A stretch of 12,330 nt of DNA from NCBI GenBank assembly GCA_035591015.1, contig JAXIUW010186626.1, positions 1 through 12,330 on the forward strand, written 5' to 3'. Below are positions 8,573-12,330 of this stretch, piece after piece. Below the pieces are notes generated by a model. The model did not search any database and had not been told where the DNA came from. It was given only the letters and a program-made list of their open reading frames with translations. This DNA comes from Cephalothrix simula. Lineage: Eukaryota; Nemertea; Palaeonemertea; Archinemertea; Cephalotrichidae. Positions within the stretch are counted from its first letter, which is position 1; each line of letters starts with the position of its first letter. Position numbers and translations under genes: made by a program.

Positions 8573-8651
8573 TTAGCGCGAAGTGTTTTAATGAATTCCG
8601 TTATTAGCGCGAACTGTTATAACGGAATTCCGTTATAAAACTTTGCGCTAA
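8573..8651. repeat. palindromic cluster around TTATAACGGAATTCCGTTATAA
   Basis: TTAGCGCGAAG at 8573 is mirrored by CTTTGCGCTAA ending at 8651. Inside lies a perfect 22-bp palindrome (8617-8638), part of which, AATTCCGTTAT, also occurs directly repeated at about 8594. A separate perfect 12-bp palindrome, TTATGGCCATAA, is just upstream (8536-8547). Possibly a miniature foldback insertion; no flanking duplication was found. Confidence 0.6.
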
Positions 8652-8703
8652 TCTTATGGCTGACTTGTTGAACGTATCTGGTATTATCTGGATTAACTTT
8701 TAA

Positions 8704-8898
8704 TTCCGCTGTATACTGGTACCTAGAAGCCGACGTGCGCCACGGGCAAGTACACCCCAGGCTCTGACATCCCAATTAGAAGACACAGGGAACCAGAATC
8801 TTGTGTCAGTGGTGAGGTTCGAACCCATGTCCTTCCGATTATGAGACAAGTCTTTTACAGAATGAGCTATTTCGATTCCGACCGCTGCTACATGTAGC
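8704..8898 (-). repeat. tRNA-derived SINE (family 2), minus strand
   Basis: Read on the minus strand, the head has an A-box-like ATAGCTCATTCTG (8858-8870) and a B box, GGGTTCGAACCT (8815-8826), with tRNA-like spacing and CATAATCGGAAGGACA between them, as in a tRNA anticodon and variable region. A non-tRNA body continues to about 8704. The head is degenerate and the arms do not fold into a good cloverleaf, so it is a retroposon and not a tRNA gene. Its sequence differs from the SINE family at the window ends. The tail boundary is approximate. Confidence 0.7.
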
Positions 8899-9471
8899 AA
8901 AAATATTTAGGCCTTCAGGCTAGATTAAGCCCTTAAAGACTGATTGTAAGGCAGAGTGATCTGTCATCGGTTCTTCGATTTTATGCCGAATTCACGATAA
9001 TCTTATTTAAGCTTCTGTCTTTTCCGAGAGATACCTTTAGGCAAAATATTATTTATAGTGATAAACCTGTGTCTTTGGCTTTATTGATATTCATATACAT
9101 GTACACCCACTCACTAGTTCTATACATGATTGCCGTACAAGAAAAAGAATTTTCGGTAATCTACTTATTTTGAGATTATTCAATTTCCAATTTGGTAAGA
9201 GGGGAAAGGACATAAGAAAAAACCTAATTGCTTTCGTATTCTGATATTCAACAATTTTTTTGCAAGGCTTTGCAAGACATTTTTTATGCTATAGACTTTT
9301 AGGCGTAAATTCTTCCTCTGGAGGAGACAAAATAACAAGCTCTGCCTACGGCGATCTACATCGTGTCGATTAATTAAGGACTCTTTAACTTAACGAACCG
9401 AACTATTAAGGATTGCCGGTACATGTACTTTAGTGGAAGCGACTCAGTGGGTTCTTCTGCTCTTCCATTCC
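8899..9471. other. intron 3 segment between SINEs
   Basis: No gene seen. The part near 9310-9471 may be the 3' body of the minus-strand SINE that follows, since that SINE's end cannot be placed from this copy alone. The remainder is AT-rich intronic sequence. Confidence 0.45.
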
Positions 9472-9592
9472 ATTGAGACCCCGAGCGCACTCGACGACCC
9501 AGGGATTGAACTCTCTCCCTTCAGATATTTACCCGAAGGACTGCGCATTCACCAACGCTAAGGTACCAGCTCTGCCGGGCAGGCACCCCTTA
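9472..9592 (-). repeat. tRNA-derived SINE (same family as window ends), minus strand
   Basis: On the minus strand it shows a tRNA-like head with an A-box-like TAGCGTTGGTGAATGCG (9543-9559) and a B box, GAGTTCAATCCC (9502-9513). The body then reads CTGGGTC, CGAGTGC and CTCGGGGTCTCAAT, nearly matching the copies at 14-48 and the window end with a few substitutions and one indel. This copy supplies the 5' head that the other two lack. After TCTCAAT its sequence diverges from them, so the shared conserved part ends there or the tail differs. Confidence 0.75.
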
Positions 9593-9743
9593 AAAAGTTT
9601 GCTGAGGCTTGACTCGAGCTAAAGCGAAATCCATAATTTCTTTTGCAAAGTAAGATTTACGATCGCGCATATTAGACGTGTTACTCGTTAGTCGTAGATT
9701 TAATAAACTAGGCATGTATACGCAATTGTAATGGACCAAAAAT

Positions 9744-9945
9744 AGTAGTAATAGCGTTCTACTATAGTCCACTTTTTTATAGGCCAGAGCTGCGGCGGTG
9801 TGGCGGCAAAAACTTTAGCGTCACCTTTTGGCTGGGTAAACCATGCACCATAGGAAAGGTCTCGTCGTCAGCAATCCATTACCGGTGAGAAAAGGTTACT
9901 TACCTCCTCTCCTATTGTTTTACGGGTCAGTTTTAGGTTAGGCAA
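9744..9945 (+). repeat. solo arm of the AGTAGTAATA palindromic MITE
   Basis: It starts AGTAGTAATAGCGTTCTACT like the ends of the element at 4468-4838. It continues with the family's blocks in order: ACTTTTTT, GCGGCAAAAACTTT, TGGGTAAACCATGCACCATAGG, AAAGGTCTCGTCGTC and GAAAAGGTTACTTACC, then loses similarity by about 9945. The opposite arm is missing, so this is a half-element left by deletion or recombination. Its terminus still forms the ATAGTAG/CTACTAT hairpin (9742-9765). Confidence 0.75.
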
Positions 9946-10929
9946 GCTATTTTATGCGTCTGGATGACTTTGAAATTAATGACATAAATGAATTTGATTA
10001 GCACATCACGATCCATTACTAACGCGAAGGTTAATCTTGCCAAACTTGCCAAAGTTAGGTCTAAATCTGTTCATTGGGTAAGATGCTATTGCGTAAGGAA
10101 ACTAACTTGTGCGATAGTAAAGTTTGGTGTTGAATAATAAGTTTTACCTTTGCGGAATGAATCAAGGTTTTTTCGACTAGCTTTCTATTGGGTTTAATGA
10201 TAATCTGTCCAGAACACACGCTTCACCGATATAGGAATATCTATCAACATCGTTCTGTCATATGATTTTCAAAAGATGACGGTATTTCGGATTTGGAAAA
10301 TCGAAGCCAAGTGTGTTGAGATTTTCCGAATCGTTTCATTGTTCGATAAAGAAGAGCTAGTTGATTGATACAGGTTGATAGACAACCGAAATCATTTGAT
10401 AATGGCTAAATATTTAGTGATCTTTAGTGAAGGCAGGATCATTCCCAGTGAAGGTCTCTAGAGATATTCATAGGTAAATCTTTTGTTGGATGTAGCTCCG
10501 GTATTGGCTTCTTGTATTTGCACACTATATTAAATGAAAAATTGTGCTGGTGTACAGTCTCCCTCGGAATTTCCGGCATGGGAATTTTTAAAAAGAAATA
10601 GTCGGGCGATCAACCCGGTGGCACGTGTCCCTTTTTGAATTTATAGGATACGGAAAATCATGAATTCATGAAAGACGAGAAGCGAGCACTTGGCTATTTT
10701 TAGTGTTTAAGTCCCATACATGGCCACGCGAGCTCGCAGTTTAGAAACTGAATTTAAAGTGTCTTTAAAGTCTTTAGATTTCTTGGATTTTTGATTCAAT
10801 AACGAATACAGCATATCGATGTTTTCGTTCGAAACGAAGCCACGACTTCCAATTTCTAATGCCTTAACTGTACATTTATAGCCTTTGCTCTCAATGTCTG
10901 ATAAAAGATTTTAACGTCATTTTCTTTAG
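9946..10929. other. intron 3 segment without gene
   Basis: Non-coding. The only structures noticed are the 10-bp palindrome GCGAGCTCGC at 10728-10737 (repeated at 11104-11113) and a near-direct repeat CTTGCCAAACTTGCCAAAG near 10035-10053. No coding support. Confidence 0.5.
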
Positions 10930-10999
10930 TATCCAAGGGAGACTGAAGCGGCAATATCGCAAAATTACCAAACTCACAGAAGGGAAAAAAGATTAAAAG
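10930..10999 (+). pseudogene. possible decayed IQ exon in intron 3
   Basis: An acceptor-like TTTTCTTTAG ends at 10929 and a donor-like AAAAG|gtgatg follows 10999. The open 70-nt frame reads ETEAAISQNYQTHRREKRLK, which keeps the EAA start, an aromatic residue and the basic tail of this gene's IQ motifs, but lacks a true IQ pair and the Arg/Lys-Gly step, as if two codons were lost between EAA and the Ile. The length is not a multiple of three, so splicing it between 6410-6442 and 11257 would shift frame and meet a TGA. A decayed duplicate of an IQ exon is the best reading; a chance resemblance is quite possible. Confidence 0.3.
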
Positions 11000-11119
11000 G
11001 TGATGCCATAAGAGATAGGGCTTGGGTACCAATTAGGGTATGAATGTGTATGGGCAGGGTGTGGCTCCCGTGACAACAATGACGATATCCCCGCGATATC
11101 CCTGCGAGCTCGCATGGGA

Positions 11120-11158
11120 CATCGAAGTTGGCCATCCGAGGTATGTCCAACTTCGATG
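11120..11158. repeat. perfect 12-bp-arm hairpin
   Basis: CATCGAAGTTGG (11120-11131) and CCAACTTCGATG (11147-11158) are exact reverse complements separated by 15 nt. The structure lies about 100 bases before the last coding exon and just after the palindrome GCGAGCTCGC (11104-11113). It could form in the pre-mRNA near the acceptor, or it may be a remnant of a small repeat. Confidence 0.6.
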
Positions 11159-11256
11159 ACCACCTGGAAAATATCGGATATAAACGGCCATGATTTTGCA
11201 TTTAAGATACCTCATTTGCGAGTTTATTATGTATCTTTTCATATCATATTTTACAG

Positions 11257-11565
11257 GCAGAAGAAGCCGTAGAGGAAACAGTTGACACAGCTGAAGAAAA
11301 GGAAACAGAGGAAATATCTGAAAAAAAGTTTGCTGAAGAAGAGACTGAAGAAGTAGCTGCTGAAGAAGAAGAGCCAGAAAAGGTGGAAAGTGAAGCAGCT
11401 CCTGAAGCTGCTGATAAAGAAGAAACTGCTGATAAAGAGGAAGAGGTAATTGATATTGATTTGAACGATCCAAAAACAGAAGAAGCTGCTGTAAAAATTC
11501 AAGCAAGTTTCAAGGGTTTTAAAGCAAGAAAAGAAGTGAAAGCTATGAAAGTAAATGAGTTTTAA
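11257..11565 (+). CDS. IQ-repeat calmodulin-binding protein, acidic region and IQ motif 4 (probable last exon)
   Basis: The exon starts in phase 0 after acceptor TATTTTACAG (ending 11256) and runs 102 codons to TAA. Residues 1-75 are a Glu/Ala/Lys-rich acidic, probably disordered stretch with repeats such as ADKEET/ADKEEE. Residues 76-92 form IQ motif 4 (EAAVKIQASFKGFKARK) with I81, Q82, K86, G87 and R91. Ser84 occupies the place of the protein kinase C site in neuromodulin's IQASFRG motif, whose phosphorylation blocks calmodulin binding. The acidic stretch followed by a C-terminal EEAAVKIQ motif and KxMK tail also recalls sperm protein Sp17. In place of VNEF-stop, a weak donor (AAA|gtaaat, 11551) could extend the gene. 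Calmodulin binding is well supported; the choice of family is open. Confidence 0.85.
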   Translation, partial: AEEAVEETVDTAEEKETEEISEKKFAEEETEEVAAEEEEPEKVESEAAPEAADKEETADKEEEVIDIDLNDPKTEEAAVKIQASFKGFKARKEVKAMKVNEF

Positions 11566-11985
11566 AATCTCTGCATGTTTACCTGCCTAAATGTATACCT
11601 TATAGCTGTGTAGCTGTCTGTATTTTATCTTTAGTTCGATATAACTTAGATCTTAAAATCTTCTGACCAAAATAATCGATTCAAAATTACTATTCAATGA
11701 AATTCATTTTTAAGAATCATGAAAACAGGAATCATTTGATTCGAATAATTAAAAACCACTGTAACCTTTTAAAAATTTAAGGACTTATGCTGTGGGCTTG
11801 AGAGCGCAGCAAAACATAAGTCATCTCTACTGGTGTAATGGCATGCCTTGTCCCCGGGTTTAGTGTCCTGTAAGTAGATTTAAAATTTTGAATAGGTCAA
11901 GGTAAATCAACTAGTGCCCTTTTGAATAAATGGATGGAAAACATGGCTTGATGTGAGCTACCCGCCCCAAGGGTTTCTCCTATCA
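11566..11985. other. 3' UTR or downstream sequence
   Basis: AT-rich sequence after the stop codon. If the last exon ends with the TAA, the first AATAAA-type signal is at 11925-11930, which would give a 3' UTR of about 380 bases. No further exon or gene was seen. Confidence 0.45.
11925..11930 (+). terminator. candidate poly(A) signal AATAAA
   Basis: A canonical AATAAA about 360 bases after the TAA, followed by a G/T-containing stretch (tggatgg, then ggcttgatgtg) that could serve as the downstream element. In an AT-rich region such hexamers also arise by chance. Confidence 0.35.
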
Positions 11986-12260
11986 GGGGAATAGGAACCC
12001 CCATGACCTATATATCAATTGAAAGGGCAAGCAGAGTGGGTGAAATGGGGGTAGTTTTAGGTCTCTACCACCACCTGGTTGAGGGTGATGGCTAAAATGC
12101 CCGAAAATCAGCAAGTTATCGATTTTTTGGATTTGTGGCAACCAGGAAAATAGGAACCCCCATAAACTATACATTGATGGAAAGTGCAAGTAAAATGCAT
12201 TACAAAGGTGGTGGTTTCATGTCCCTACCACAACTTGGTGGAGAATGGTGGTCAAAAAAA
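11985..12260. repeat. diverged tandem duplication, period about 159 bp
   Basis: AATAGGAACCCCCAT begins at 11990 and again at 12149. After each come matching blocks in the same order: CTATA, TTGA(T)GGAAAG, GCAAG, TCCCTACCA-like, ACCTGGTTGAG/ACTTGGTGGAG and ATGGTGGTCAAAA-like. Two units are visible, with numerous substitutions. It may be part of a longer satellite or the body of an unrecognised transposon. It abuts the SINE at the window end. Confidence 0.65.
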
Positions 12261-12268
12261 TTTTTTTT

Positions 12269-12330
12269 TTCGTATATAATTGATACAAAGGAAGATTGAG
12301 ACCCCGAGAGCACTCGGCGGACCCAGGGAT
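12269..12330 (-). repeat. tRNA-derived SINE, 3' part (truncated by window end)
   Basis: The reverse complement of this stretch is identical over 62 bp to 14-75. It covers the sequence from the end of the B box through CTCGGGGTCTCAAT to the ATATACG tail, after which this copy has an A-run (read on the minus strand). The tRNA-like head lies past the end of the window. Confidence 0.8.

Noticed and set aside
8700-8900. 66-codon open frame on the minus strand
   Set aside because: It coincides with the tRNA-derived SINE, whose A and B boxes explain the sequence.
11033-11506. 157-codon open frame on the minus strand, rich in Leu, Gln and Phe
   Set aside because: It is the antisense of the Glu-rich coding exon at 11257-11565; GAA/GAG codons read backwards give Leu/Phe/Ser runs. 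The + strand has splice sites, phase continuity and an IQ motif.
12005-12290. Apparent likeness of the SINE tail (ATATAATTGATACAAAGG) to the tandem units (ATATATCAATTGAAAGGG)
   Set aside because: Spacing does not follow the 159-bp period and the shared bases are mostly A/T; probably chance.
1-12330. CRISPR array, rRNA, virus-like or bacterial defence genes
   Set aside because: No regularly spaced short repeats, no rRNA core sequence, and no polymerase, reverse transcriptase or nuclease frames; gene structure is intron-rich and eukaryotic.

Overview
This is an animal nuclear genomic window: AT-rich, with no bacterial-style coding density, small exons bounded by GT/AG splice sites, kilobase introns, and introns full of short non-coding DNA transposons and tRNA-derived SINEs. 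The mixture (tRNA-SINEs, a Tc1/mariner-type MITE, several foldback elements, a calmodulin-type IQ-repeat gene) resembles an invertebrate such as a mollusc or other lophotrochozoan, but the taxon is an inference.

One gene can be supported, on the + strand. Four coding exons lie at 332-475, 5027-5188, 6410-6442 and 11257-11565. All begin in phase 0, and the first three also end in phase 0, so they join in frame into a 215-residue C-terminal portion (48+54+11+102 aa). The product has four IQ motifs (one in exon 1, two in exon 2, one near the C-terminus) and a Glu/Ala-rich acidic stretch before the last IQ. It is a calmodulin-binding IQ-repeat protein whose last IQ resembles both neuromodulin (GAP-43)/igloo and sperm protein Sp17. 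The N-terminal exons lie upstream of the window. The last exon either ends at the TAA at 11563-11565 or uses a weak donor just after the last IQ.

Layout: 1-75 is a partial tRNA-SINE. 476-5026 is intron 1, carrying a 1.74-kb foldback element (961-2703), a clean 406-bp Tc1-type MITE with TA target duplication (3812-4217) and a 371-bp palindromic MITE (4468-4838). 5189-6409 is intron 2, mostly unique AT-rich sequence. 6443-11256 is intron 3, with an imperfect inverted-repeat element (about 6578-6747), a strong 46-bp-arm hairpin (7259-7395), a small palindromic cluster (8573-8651), two minus-strand tRNA-SINEs (about 8704-8898 and 9472-9592), a solo arm of the intron-1 palindromic MITE (9744-9945) and a possible decayed IQ exon (10930-10999). 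11566-12330 is 3' UTR or flank, with a possible poly(A) signal, a diverged 159-bp-period tandem repeat and an inverted copy of the SINE found at base 1.

The first and last 62 or so bases of the window are perfect inverted copies of the same SINE 3' region, which suggests that the window is a contig broken at a high-copy repeat. No transposase, reverse transcriptase, rRNA, CRISPR array or complete tRNA gene was found. The most interesting points are the exon-modular IQ gene with a single serine-bearing IQ, the large foldback element with unusual direct subterminal repeats, and three perfect CRE palindromes in the introns.
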